Source: Hyphomicrobiales bacterium
GTDB lineage: Bacteria > Pseudomonadota > Alphaproteobacteria > Rhizobiales > JAJFHR01
Direction: 5' to 3'
NCBI GenBank assembly: GCA_021775515.1
Contig: JAJFHR010000375.1
Location: 1-9,445 of the forward strand
DNA length: 9,445 bases
Below, in pieces: positions 1 through 6,845 of the stretch (position 1 is its first letter; each line of letters begins with the position of its first letter). Below the pieces are notes generated by a model, which was not told the origin of the DNA, did no database searches, and was given only the letters and a program-made list of their open reading frames with translations. Position numbers and translations under genes: made by a program.

Positions 1-1645
1 CCAAGACGTGGTCTATGCGATCCTTGAGGCTGACGGCGCTGTTTATTTCTTCCAACTCATCGCTCAAATCGCGGACCATGCCCTGGATGTCAAATTCACC
101 CAAAACCGAGGGCGTCTCGCGCACGACCACCGCATCATTGCCAAATGCCTCAAGCACAAGACCAAATTCGGCCATCTCCTCGGCGCGGCTGGATAAGGAG
201 GAAACCGCTGCGGGATCAAGATTGACGACTTCGGGAATGAGTAAGGGCTGACGCTCAATTCCGCGGGCGGCAAGGTTTTTCTTCATACGTTCATAAACCA
301 GCCGTTCATGAGCGGCATGCTGATCAACGATGACCATCCCGTCCACTGTCTGCGCGACAATGTAGTTTTCATGCACTTGAGCCCGCGCAGCCCCCAGGGG
401 ATAAGTTTCAGCCTCTGTATTTTCATTATCCGCGAGCGGTTCTGCCCTGGCACTCATGGCCGCTGTATCCTGCAAGGGCGCGTGATATGCCTCCTGGGCC
501 TCACTAAAGCCGCTAAAACCAGTTTGAGGGTGGGAGCGCTGATAAGCGGAGGGTTGCGATTTATAGGCAGCTCGTGGAATGTCTGAAAATTCCGGTGTTC
601 TGAAGGCCGATACCGTTGCATCCGCCACCGTTGTTGACGCGCGGTGGCCTGCAGCTTCCAGCGCCCGGCGCAATCCGCCGACAATCAACCCGCGCACCAG
701 ACCGGCGTCACGAAACCTGACCTCGGCTTTGGCGGGGTGAACATTGACGTCCACCTTGGTGGGATCAAGAGATAAAAACAAGACACACAGAGGGTGGCGA
801 TTTTTCGACAGAAAATCCATGTAAGCGCCACGCACCGCCCCGGTGAGTTGTTTATCTTTTACCGGCCGGCCGTTTACAAACAGAAACTGTTGTGTTGAAT
901 TTGCCCGGTTCAAGGTCGGCAGGCCGGCAAACCCTGACAACTCGACGCCTTCGCGCTCAAGGTTGACGGCAACGGCATTTTGGGCAAAGTCCTGGCCCAT
1001 GATATCGCATAGTCGGGCCAATTGCCCGTCGCTGGTTTGCGATTGCGGTGAGAGGTTGAAAATCTCACGCTCACCCGCCACCAGCCTGAAGCGAACGTCA
1101 GGACTGGCCATCGCCAGCCGCTTGACGGTGTCAATGATGGCGTTGTTTTCGGACCTTTCCGATTTCATGAACTTTAAACGCGCAGGTGTTTTGTAAAATA
1201 GGTCGCACACCTCAATTCGTGTGCCAAAATCCAGCCCAGCCGGTTTGACCGGGCTGACCTTGCCGCCTTCAACAGAAATGAGGTATCCGGTATCGCTGTT
1301 GACCTGCCGGGTTGAAATCGACAAGCGCGCGACCGAGCCAATTGAGGGCAGAGCTTCACCGCGAAACCCCAAGGTCGCGATTTCAAGCAGGTTGTCGCTG
1401 TTAAGTTTGGAGGTGGCGTGCCGTTCAATGGCCAGGGCCAGATCATCTGCCGACATGCCGTGGCCATCATCGACAATGCGAATGAGTTTGAGCCCGCCGC
1501 CGGTGGCAATTATTTCAATCGACCGGGCACCGGCATCCAACGAATTTTCGACCAGTTCCTTGACCACGCTAGCCGGGCGTTCAACCACTTCGCCAGCCGC
1601 AATGCGGTTGATGGTTCCTTCCGATAATCGGCGTATCTTGGTCAA
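1..1645 (-). CDS. mutL: DNA mismatch repair protein MutL (C-terminus beyond window edge)
   Basis: MutL couples mismatch recognition by MutS to strand removal. Reading the minus strand from 1645 gives 548 codons without a stop, running off the left edge; the family is usually about 600 residues, so roughly the last 50-70 are missing, including the CxHGRP metal-site motif expected there. The GHL ATPase motifs are intact: ExxxN at E30/N34 (KELVENSLDAGA), DxGxG at 59-63 (DDGHG) and GFRGEAL at 93-99. NGRPVKDKQ and VNVHPAKAEVRF follow in the transducer domain. A proline- and glutamine-containing linker leads to the C-terminal domain, where DQHAAHERLVYE begins at residue 441. This matches the DQHA(X)2E(X)4E endonuclease motif of nicking MutL proteins, so this is not the MutH-dependent type. 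The start is TTG: an in-frame TAA lies seven codons upstream, no ATG or GTG is available, a weak AGG sits 7 bp ahead, and the family's N-terminus begins here. It lies 36 bp after pgi on the same strand. Confidence 0.97.
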   Translation of the reverse strand, partial: MTKIRRLSEGTINRIAAGEVVERPASVVKELVENSLDAGARSIEIIATGGGLKLIRIVDDGHGMSADDLALAIERHATSKLNSDNLLEIATLGFRGEALPSIGSVARLSISTRQVNSDTGYLISVEGGKVSPVKPAGLDFGTRIEVCDLFYKTPARLKFMKSERSENNAIIDTVKRLAMASPDVRFRLVAGEREIFNLSPQSQTSDGQLARLCDIMGQDFAQNAVAVNLEREGVELSGFAGLPTLNRANSTQQFLFVNGRPVKDKQLTGAVRGAYMDFLSKNRHPLCVLFLSLDPTKVDVNVHPAKAEVRFRDAGLVRGLIVGGLRRALEAAGHRASTTVADATVSAFRTPEFSDIPRAAYKSQPSAYQRSHPQTGFSGFSEAQEAYHAPLQDTAAMSARAEPLADNENTEAETYPLGAARAQVHENYIVAQTVDGMVIVDQHAAHERLVYERMKKNLAARGIERQPLLIPEVVNLDPAAVSSLSSRAEEMAEFGLVLEAFGNDAVVVRETPSVLGEFDIQGMVRDLSDELEEINSAVSLKDRIDHVL

Positions 1646-1681
1646 TGAATTACCTATTTTTGTGAATTAAACCCCGATGAC

Positions 1682-3007
1682 CTACATCGATGCCAGGTAT
1701 TCCCGTGTTAAAATCTTACCCTGCTCAACGGCGGGCTGATCAAAGGGATCAATTTCCATCAATCTGCCGGCAATAATCGTCTCCAGCATGAAATGCATCA
1801 GCAAGGCCCCCATCGAGCGTTCATCGAGAGTGCCGATTTGAATGGTTCGTACCGGTCTTTTGCACGCCGTCAACGTGGCGACGGTCGCTCGTTGTTCACA
1901 ATCCACCAAATCGCCGACGCTTTTGCCAGCGAGATATCCGATTTGAGAATCGGTTTTATATTTATCCAACACGCGCGGCCCGGCACCAGCGGTATCGGTC
2001 ATCAACACGGTGATCAGCTTGTCATTGGGTCCATCGAGAAAAAGCTGAAGCTGGCTGTGTTGATCAGATGGCCCGATGGCGGCGACAGGCAAAGAGCCCT
2101 GGCCCTGTTTGCCAAGGCTTTCAGCCCATAATTGGACATACCAGCGCGAAAACGCCTGCAAGCGATCACAATAAGGCATGAGCACTGTTGAGGTATGCCC
2201 GTTTGCCCTAGCGAGACCGACATTCAATACCGCGCCGAGAGCTGGCGCATAATCTTGTGCGCTTACACCGTTCAGCAATGGCGTTAAAACTTCCATCGCC
2301 CCGCGTCTTAGCGCCCGGGGATCAAGCCCCATTAAAACTGCTGGAACCATACCGACGTTGGTCAGCACGGAAAAACGCCCGCCGACGCCGGGATCATGAT
2401 CAAGCACATCAATTTCCCATTGGCCGCATAAGCGCCGCAACACATTGGCCGCGGGATCAGCGGCCGGTTCCGTGATCGCCAAAAAATGCTGCTTAAGGTT
2501 CCAATCAAGACCGGCGTCTTCCACAGCCGTGACACAGGCCAGCATCTGCATGAGTGTTTCCGCCGTGCTGCCTGATTTTGAAACCACCAGAAACCGGGTA
2601 GTCTTAAGATCCAACGCACGAAGTGCTTGCGTCAGGCTTTCGGCATCCAGATTGTCAAAAAAATGAAAGCGCGGATTGCCCGGCTCTCCCAATATCACGG
2701 TTCCCGGCGTACGCCAGCCGGTCAACTGGGCCAGGGCCTGGGCACCGAGAGAGGAGCCGCCAGCGCCGAGCAGACAAATGTCAGTTGCGCCGCTGGCAAA
2801 GCGCGCCACAATCGTCGATGATGCCGTTATGTCATCATCGCGTGCCGGCCAGCGCAGCAACGGCAAGCTGTTATCGCCGTGGGCGTGGACGAGATAGCGT
2901 AAAGCTGCATCAGCTTTGGTGATTAGTTCATTGAAAGTGGACGCATCAAGGCCGCTGGCACCAATCGACGTCTCCAGGCCATCATCTATGCGTTGACTAT
3001 AAGACAT
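1682..3007 (-). CDS. pgi: Glucose-6-phosphate isomerase
   Basis: It interconverts glucose-6-phosphate and fructose-6-phosphate in the cytosol (glycolysis, gluconeogenesis, entry to the pentose phosphate pathway). The 441 residues fit the short bacterial class rather than the roughly 550-residue E. coli type. Visible SIS-fold motifs: phosphate-binding LGAGGSSLGAQAL (80-92) and SKSGSTAET (143-151); the first family signature DPGVGGRFSVLTNVG (205-219); ESLGK (296-300), with the glutamate usually assigned as catalytic base; DQHS (315-318) with the ring-opening histidine; and the second signature ending FDQPAVEQGK (422-431) with the conserved lysine. The ATG at 3007 has AGAGGA about 7 bp upstream. 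It is separated from mutL by 36 bp on the same strand, so co-transcription is likely, with pgi first. No defect is visible and all key residues are present. Confidence 0.97.
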   Translation of the reverse strand: MSYSQRIDDGLETSIGASGLDASTFNELITKADAALRYLVHAHGDNSLPLLRWPARDDDITASSTIVARFASGATDICLLGAGGSSLGAQALAQLTGWRTPGTVILGEPGNPRFHFFDNLDAESLTQALRALDLKTTRFLVVSKSGSTAETLMQMLACVTAVEDAGLDWNLKQHFLAITEPAADPAANVLRRLCGQWEIDVLDHDPGVGGRFSVLTNVGMVPAVLMGLDPRALRRGAMEVLTPLLNGVSAQDYAPALGAVLNVGLARANGHTSTVLMPYCDRLQAFSRWYVQLWAESLGKQGQGSLPVAAIGPSDQHSQLQLFLDGPNDKLITVLMTDTAGAGPRVLDKYKTDSQIGYLAGKSVGDLVDCEQRATVATLTACKRPVRTIQIGTLDERSMGALLMHFMLETIIAGRLMEIDPFDQPAVEQGKILTREYLASM

Positions 3008-3400
3008 CCAATATCCTCTTGCATCATTGAGGCCAACCTAACAGAAGGCTGCTCAAAGCTTAAATAAATAGCTGCAGTTTTCCGCAGGAAAAAATGCCGC
3101 GCGGATAACCACAACAAAGGTTGACGACACCAGCCTTTCAGCACTTTTTGAGGGGAAGGAGGGTGTTTGATCTGGCAAGGCGAATTTTCGACGGGGGCTG
3201 AGAGGGGAGATTTTTTCTATATATGAAAAGGTCCGCCCGACCCACAAACTAGCAGTAAAAATTGGCATGAAATACCCTTGAAGGCAGTCGGAATTTTTTT
3301 CAGTCAACTTTTGTTGACCCTGAGCCGTCGAACACGATCGACGCGCCAAAAACCGAACAGAGCGGAGGGTAAACATCCACGTTGTATTGGAATCGGAAAC
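3008..3400. other. Gene-free stretch upstream of pgi
   Basis: This stretch lies between the end of the three-gene operon and the start of pgi. It should hold the pgi-mutL promoter and the operon's 3' end. I see no convincing gene. One minus-strand open frame (3053-3376) has low-complexity composition and no family resemblance. A weak promoter guess on the minus strand is TTGTGG and TATATA spaced 18 bp, around 3218-3248. A short hairpin (TTTTCC, loop GCA, GGAAAA; 3078-3092) is followed by no T-run on either strand. Two stronger hairpins are listed separately. Confidence 0.5.
3303..3343. repeat. Two adjacent perfect 6-bp hairpins after the three-gene operon
   Basis: GTCAAC (3303-3308) and GTTGAC (3313-3318) form a perfect stem around a TTTT loop. 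CGTCGA (3326-3331) and TCGACG (3338-3343) form a second perfect stem with a 6-base loop. They sit 58-98 bp past the stop of the last operon gene, where a terminator would be expected. However, the minus-strand transcript would have an A-run, not a U-run, after the second hairpin, so they are not classic intrinsic terminators. Transcript-end protection or a protein-binding site are alternatives. Confidence 0.4.
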
Positions 3401-3922
3401 TTAATGCTGAAGCCGGACATCTTTACCGTATTTGATATCAGCAGCCGTACAGAGCGCTCGAGTACCCCGGTTAAAGTCCACTTTTCCAATGTTCTTGCTC
3501 ACGTGCCATCCTGATTTTGTTTTCAATGTTGGCAAATGCGGACTAGATGGATGGATATTGCTGCTATCTTTTGCGACAAAGCGCCGTGTTCGGGCTTTCA
3601 TGCCCGCCAGTTTCTCTACAGCTTCAGGAGCAATGTCGAAAAGCAAATCAATAAGCTTACCGTAAAGTTCACCAAGCGAATTGGCTCCAATCCTAGTATC
3701 GAGAAATAGAATATTATGTTTGTAGTGTGGTTTTGGAATCTTCTTTTTTGCCTGTTCCTCTTGAAGAACAAAATTGCTGCCCCCTTGGCGAAAAGCACCG
3801 GCAACTCTTTCGATCACATCAGCAAAAGGTTCGTCGGGGAATTGTTTCAAGACAACAAGATTAGGAAGTGTCGTTTCGTAAACAGCAACGTGGACGGTTG
3901 AATGAGATTTGATCGTTTTCAT
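3401..3922 (-). CDS. Unrecognised 173-residue protein, third gene of the HTH/DUF4258 operon
   Basis: I do not recognise this protein. ATG 3922 overlaps the previous gene's stop as ATGA (4 bp), a translational-coupling arrangement, with AAAGGG about 8 bp upstream; an in-frame ATG at 3982 lies inside the upstream gene and is less likely. The N-terminus (about 8-43) runs STVHVAVYETTLPNL then PDEPFADVIERV. That is one predicted strand followed by two helices, loosely recalling ribbon-helix-helix DNA-binding domains. The middle (50-130) is basic, with KKKIPKPHYKHN and MKARTRRF. The C-terminal part (138-171) has SGWHVSKN, then a helix-like stretch and IKYGKDVRL. No signal peptide, membrane segment or enzymatic motif is seen. 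Position and coupling argue that it works with the two upstream genes. The ribbon-helix-helix reading is an inference from pattern only. Confidence 0.8.
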   Translation of the reverse strand: MKTIKSHSTVHVAVYETTLPNLVVLKQFPDEPFADVIERVAGAFRQGGSNFVLQEEQAKKKIPKPHYKHNILFLDTRIGANSLGELYGKLIDLLFDIAPEAVEKLAGMKARTRRFVAKDSSNIHPSSPHLPTLKTKSGWHVSKNIGKVDFNRGTRALCTAADIKYGKDVRLQH

Positions 3923-4212
3923 TGGAATGCCCTTTCTTTGCGCATGGTGCATTTTTGCTCCCGCTTGTGCGCGTGATAGCAAGTGATAACCGTGTCACCC
4001 ACCATGATGATTTTTGAACCGGCGAGACGCTCTATTTGCCTAATTTCACGCTTCCGGTTCGCAATTTCACGTGCAGCATCGGCTCTGGTCAACATGTAAG
4101 CGTCCGGAGCGACGTGCGTCGCGATTTGAAAGATGATGGCGATATCAGCATCGCGAAATCCGCGCTGTTGCTTGCGGCGCTGCGCATGAGCTGTCATAGA
4201 AATCTCAGTCAT
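3919..4212 (-). CDS. Small DUF4258-like protein, second gene of the operon
   Basis: It is 97 residues long and cytosolic, with no signal or membrane segment. The N-terminus TAHAQRRKQQRGFRDADI (7-24) fits the DUF4258-type pattern HAxxRxxxRG followed by an acidic helix start, and the C-terminal half ends in a strand-like KIIMVGDTVITCYH (67-80), also typical. The family is small, basic and of uncertain biochemistry; members often sit next to HTH genes and have been suspected to be toxin-like. ATG 4212 has a strong GGAGG 8 bp upstream and overlaps the stop of the HTH gene by 8 bp; ATG 4197 is possible but has no comparable ribosome site. The 3' end overlaps the next gene by 4 bp. Being sandwiched by overlaps on both sides implies fixed stoichiometry. 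The family assignment is by motif memory and moderately sure; a toxin role is only an inference. Confidence 0.8.
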   Translation of the reverse strand: MTEISMTAHAQRRKQQRGFRDADIAIIFQIATHVAPDAYMLTRADAAREIANRKREIRQIERLAGSKIIMVGDTVITCYHAHKREQKCTMRKERAFQ

Positions 4213-5170
4213 TGCTTTCCTCCGCTTTTCCAGGGCCTAAGGAATCGAGATCGATCTCAGGCAAAGAGTCCAACCAATCCTGGCGCTCCTTGCGCGCCTC
4301 ATCTGGAATCTTGAGAGCGATCCATACAACGCGCTCTGCCTCCCGTTCTCTTCCCATTAGTTCAGCAGGGATCTCCGAAATCCGAACATGGCCACGCTCA
4401 ATTGCGAACTCTGCCCAGGTATCACCACCTGTAATGGCTTCAAACACCGCAGGTGCTATCCGGAAGTCAGGCATGCAATCATCCGCCTTCCAGTAGCCTT
4501 GCCCGTGTGGATCGATTTCTAGGGCAGAAGCGTCAATGCCCTTGCAAAGCCAACGCAAATAGTCCGCGAAGGGGTTATTCTGACCGGGATCGAAGCCGAA
4601 GTTAAAAGCCTCATCGCTGATTTTTTCGCCGAAGATGTCGTGATCGGCGATAGACTTATCTTCATCTTCGAGAGCGTCGCCGGCGATGTAACCAGCGTTG
4701 GCATATGCCAGATGAGGTGCATCGCTCGAAACTGAAGCAAGCGCTTCTGCCGCGGCACTGAGTTCCTCCGCCTTACGCTTGCGCCATGCAAGACTGCCTT
4801 CAGCTAGAATTGTGATGAAAAGTGGCGCCATATCAATAAGCGTCTTCGGTGAGACGCCATAGCGATGCCGGATCATCGCGTAGGCAACGGCAGTCTCGGA
4901 ATCAATATAAGTAGTTATCTTGCGGTATCCTAGTTTCTTGAGATCTCGTTCTACTTCTTCGCGCTCACCTGCTGGTTTTGCCAAATCCGAGACGTGGACC
5001 CCCAATGCATTGGCGAGCCTCTTTCTGGTCGCTTGATTCGATTTGGTGGTCTTCCCTGACTCAATTCGGCTGATTGTTTTCTGACTGACTCCCGAAATTT
5101 TCTTCAATTCAGCTTGCGAGAGGTTTTTGCTTTCGCGATAACTGCGAAGCGTTTCACCGTTTATGATCAT
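4205..5170 (-). CDS. XRE-type helix-turn-helix protein with long unassigned C-terminal region
   Basis: It is 321 residues long. Residues 4-64 form a Cro/C1-type HTH: NLSQAELKKISGVSQ, then KTISRIESGK and RKRLANALGVHVSDL, a typical SQxEL...VSxxTISRIExG pattern, so it should bind DNA. The remaining 250 residues are not a family I can name. Around 75-160 is a mixed helical region containing WRKRKAEELSAAAEALA, a possible short coiled coil. After that comes an acidic part with NPFADYLRWLCKG, an aromatic-rich GQGYWKADDCMPDF and an acidic tail (DSLPEIDLDSLGPGKAEESND). No HExxH protease motif was found, so it is not an ImmA-type fusion. ATG 5170 was chosen because GGAG lies 6 bp ahead; ATG 5182 is in frame but lacks a ribosome site. 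It is first in a three-gene overlapping operon behind a good promoter, and autoregulation is likely. Far longer than ordinary antitoxins, it may carry an effector or ligand-sensing domain. Confidence 0.88.
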   Translation of the reverse strand: MIINGETLRSYRESKNLSQAELKKISGVSQKTISRIESGKTTKSNQATRKRLANALGVHVSDLAKPAGEREEVERDLKKLGYRKITTYIDSETAVAYAMIRHRYGVSPKTLIDMAPLFITILAEGSLAWRKRKAEELSAAAEALASVSSDAPHLAYANAGYIAGDALEDEDKSIADHDIFGEKISDEAFNFGFDPGQNNPFADYLRWLCKGIDASALEIDPHGQGYWKADDCMPDFRIAPAVFEAITGGDTWAEFAIERGHVRISEIPAELMGREREAERVVWIALKIPDEARKERQDWLDSLPEIDLDSLGPGKAEESND

Positions 5171-5206
5171 TTTAGGCTCCATGTGTCAGGTTCAATCAAT
5201 GACCAT

Positions 5207-5235
5207 AATATATGAGGACATAATCTGCATGTCGA
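5207..5235 (-). promoter_or_regulatory. Sigma70-like promoter for the HTH operon
   Basis: On the minus strand the -35 box is TCGACA (5235-5230, 5 of 6 to consensus) and the -10 box is TATATT (5212-5207, 5 of 6), with the optimal 17-bp spacing. Transcription would begin near 5200, leaving a leader of about 30 nt before ATG 5170. That fits ATG 5170 better than ATG 5182 as the start. Confidence 0.6.
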
Positions 5236-5258
5236 CTCCCAATACCTAGACAAAGTCA

Positions 5259-5269
5259 ATGATTATCAT
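5259..5269. promoter_or_regulatory. Candidate operator upstream of the HTH operon promoter
   Basis: ATGATTATCAT is a perfect odd palindrome (5+1+5) lying 24 bp upstream of the -35 box. A partial echo (TCAATGA at 5256-5262 and again at 5197-5203) flanks the promoter. Placement and symmetry suit binding by the HTH protein itself, but short AT-rich palindromes also arise by chance. Confidence 0.3.
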
Positions 5270-5449
5270 CGTCAAATTAGTTGGGCTCTTCAACTATGAC
5301 CCCATAAATGTCTACTCCAGCAGTCAGACATGATTTCTACCCTCCCAGCTGACCGATGATGTCATTTCCGACGACAAACGCATTTCACTTCGCATCTAGC
5401 AATCCTGGGAACCACTGAAAAAATCCGGACACACAACTGCTTCATTTTT

Positions 5450-5487
5450 CCGTCCCATTTGTCCGCATTGCCGCCGACCCATTGTCC
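5450..5487. repeat. Short imperfect direct repeat
   Basis: CCGTCCCATTTGTCC (5450-5464) recurs as CCGACCCATTGTCC (5474-5487), 13 of 15 positions matching with one gap. It is only two units, so it may be chance or a decayed element end. Confidence 0.3.
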
Positions 5488-5672
5488 ACACTGGATGCCA
5501 GCTCATGGCACCCTTGAGAAGTGCACCTCAAGATTTCTAATGTCTCCCTCGCCGCTGGTGGCAAATAACCTTGGCACCGCAAGGCCTGGCTGATGCCCGG
5601 TCGGGTCTGTTGGCCAACTCAGAGGAGGCGCAACGGCCGGGCTGTGGAAATTTTATTTGTAACGGCGCGGCT

Positions 5673-6089
5673 TTAGGGTTGCCAGTTTTTTGGGGCCATT
5701 TCAAAACCGTCGAATTCGAAACCGGGGGCGACTGTGCATCCGGCAAGTGTCCATTCTCCCAGGCTTGTGGCTGACTGCCACATTTGGGCAGGAACGATGA
5801 GCTGCGGCAGCTGGCCGTTGACGAAGTCATTGCCCAGTATTTTTACGACCCGATCGCCCGCGCCGTCAGATTGGCTCAGTTCAAGTGCGGCACCGGCATA
5901 CCAGTGCCAAACCTCAACGGCATCAACCCGGTGCCACTGCGAGATTTCGCCTGCCTTTAACAAATACAGAATTGCCGTCGACAAAGCCCGGCCGTTTGCG
6001 GAACGGTCGCGGAAAGTTTCGCGGAAATAGCCGCCTTCGGGATGCGGCTTAAGGCCCAATTTGGCAATAATATCATCTGCGGGCACCAT
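5673..6089 (-). CDS. DUF985 / cupin_5 family protein
   Basis: A 138-residue cytosolic cupin-fold protein. Family landmarks are clear: ADDIIAKLGLKPHPEGGYFR (4-23), the strand pair SQWHRVDAVEVWHWYAG (50-66) with metal-site-type histidines, and GCTVAPGFEFDGFE (117-130) near the end. The family is widespread and some members were described as sugar- or metal-binding, but its reaction is not established, so no substrate is assigned. ATG 6089 was chosen because it lies 4 bp after the stop of the methyltransferase remnant and begins where the family does; a GTG at 6101 in the same frame overlaps that remnant and has no ribosome site. The gene looks intact although the gene it was coupled to is broken. 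Expression probably relied on a promoter upstream of the methyltransferase, and whether that still works is unknown. Confidence 0.9.
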   Translation of the reverse strand: MVPADDIIAKLGLKPHPEGGYFRETFRDRSANGRALSTAILYLLKAGEISQWHRVDAVEVWHWYAGAALELSQSDGAGDRVVKILGNDFVNGQLPQLIVPAQMWQSATSLGEWTLAGCTVAPGFEFDGFEMAPKNWQP

Positions 6090-6093
6090 GAGG

Positions 6094-6337
6094 TCAGCCA
6101 CCGGGTTTTTTAGCTTCGAAAATCACCACCGCGCTGTGGCGTTGCAATTTCACATCGTCAAATCTGCGTTCGAGTTCAAGTTTGAGCGTATCGTAAGTAT
6201 CTTCAGCGTTGGAAAAAATTTCTTTGCGGTTATAAAAATTCATCAATGCCTGGGCCGGGAACAAACCAGTCATAGGCCTTCAACGTCAACGGCGTATAGA
6301 CCGATTGCCCAGCGCTGACACGGTCGCTAATTTCCAT
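6094..6337 (-). pseudogene. Internally deleted class I SAM-dependent methyltransferase remnant
   Basis: From ATG 6337, with GAGG 7 bp ahead, the minus strand reads MEISDRVSAGQSVYTPLTLK then AYDWFVPG. This is the N-terminus of a class I SAM methyltransferase family whose members start with GQAVYTPLTLKxYDWFVLG. Soon after, this frame hits TAA (about 6239-6241). In another frame the DNA continues as ALMNFYNRKEIFSNAEDTYD, then LELERRFDDVKLQ and SAVVIFEAKK, which is the C-terminus of the same family, ending at TGA 6096-6094. About 27 N-terminal residues are thus fused out of frame to about 45 C-terminal ones. The SAM-binding core (including the GxGxG loop), perhaps 130 residues, is gone. This cannot be an active enzyme. 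The deletion joint lies near 6250-6260. The stop sits 4 bp before the DUF985 start, showing the former operon partner. Family recognition is by motif memory. Confidence 0.82.
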
Positions 6338-6476
6338 AATCCAGCCTCGCGATCGCACCGTTATCACCCGGGTATTTATACGCAAATCCGAAGGCAGCAA
6401 CCACTGAAAATTCGATTGTCCTCATCTTTGATCAGATGGCAGGCCGTGCGTGACTTTCGCCTGTGAGAATTTCCGG

Positions 6477-6845
6477 CTAGGGTGAGACCACAATCTTCAA
6501 CTTCGCCTGCATCATCGGGTGAAAACGGCAGAAATAATCCGGTGCAAACTTTTTGGATACGGAAATTTTTTCTGAGATTCCTGTTGCTATTAAGCCTGTG
6601 TCCCAACTGTTGTCGTGCGCCGTTGCCGTATGAGGCGCGATATCATAATTGGTCCAGATTATTACGTCTCCGGGCTTAACCTCGATGAGTTCCGGGTCAA
6701 ACCTGAACCCTCGTATTGCCACACGATGTTTTTTCGGCAATCTTTCTTGCGCCCGTAACGGGGCAGCCAACAAAGAGCCACAGGCCATGGCAACAATCGA
6801 TGCCATGGCCTTGCTCAAGATATTTCGTCTTGAAATCGGGATCAT
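6477..6845 (-). CDS. Amicyanin/plastocyanin-like cupredoxin with Tat-type signal
   Basis: A 122-residue exported type I copper protein expected to carry electrons in the periplasm. The N-terminus MIPISRRNILSKAMAS resembles a twin-arginine signal (SRRxIL), followed by a hydrophobic stretch and probable cleavage near APLRAQ (28-33). The mature part shows the cupredoxin pattern: FRFDPELIEVKPGDVIIWTN (47-66), then PHTATA with copper ligand H72. It ends in YFCRFHPMM, giving C106, H109 and M112. The CxxHxxM spacing matches amicyanin (CTPHPFM), so all four type I ligands are present. It starts directly after the TAA of the DUF4142 gene with no spacer, and its ribosome site (AGAAGG) lies inside that gene, so the two are translationally coupled. 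The partner oxidoreductase is not in the window. It is not called as a specific named cupredoxin. Confidence 0.93.
   Translation of the reverse strand: MIPISRRNILSKAMASIVAMACGSLLAAPLRAQERLPKKHRVAIRGFRFDPELIEVKPGDVIIWTNYDIAPHTATAHDNSWDTGLIATGISEKISVSKKFAPDYFCRFHPMMQAKLKIVVSP

Larger units (their letters stand above)
5236..5672. other. Gene-free stretch between the HTH operon and the DUF985 gene
   Basis: About 440 bp with no convincing coding sequence on either strand; the short frames here have no family resemblance or ribosome site. Besides the operator candidate it holds an imperfect direct repeat (5450-5487) and a weak inverted repeat, CTTGAG/CTCAAG at 5513-5518 and 5527-5532. No T-run marks a terminator for the DUF985 gene. 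Confidence 0.5.

Noticed and set aside
1221..1670. Plus-strand open frame of 149 codons
   Set aside because: It is antisense to mutL, whose motifs are unmistakable; serine- and proline-rich composition typical of a shadow frame.
3053..3376. Minus-strand open frame of 107 codons upstream of pgi
   Set aside because: No ribosome site, low-complexity composition and no recognisable family; it fills the expected promoter region.
5450..5487. Two-unit repeat as a CRISPR or IS end
   Set aside because: Only two imperfect units of about 15 bp, no regular spacers, no transposase nearby.
5537..5830. Minus-strand open frame of 97 codons
   Set aside because: It overlaps the DUF985 gene in another frame and has proline- and serine-rich shadow composition.
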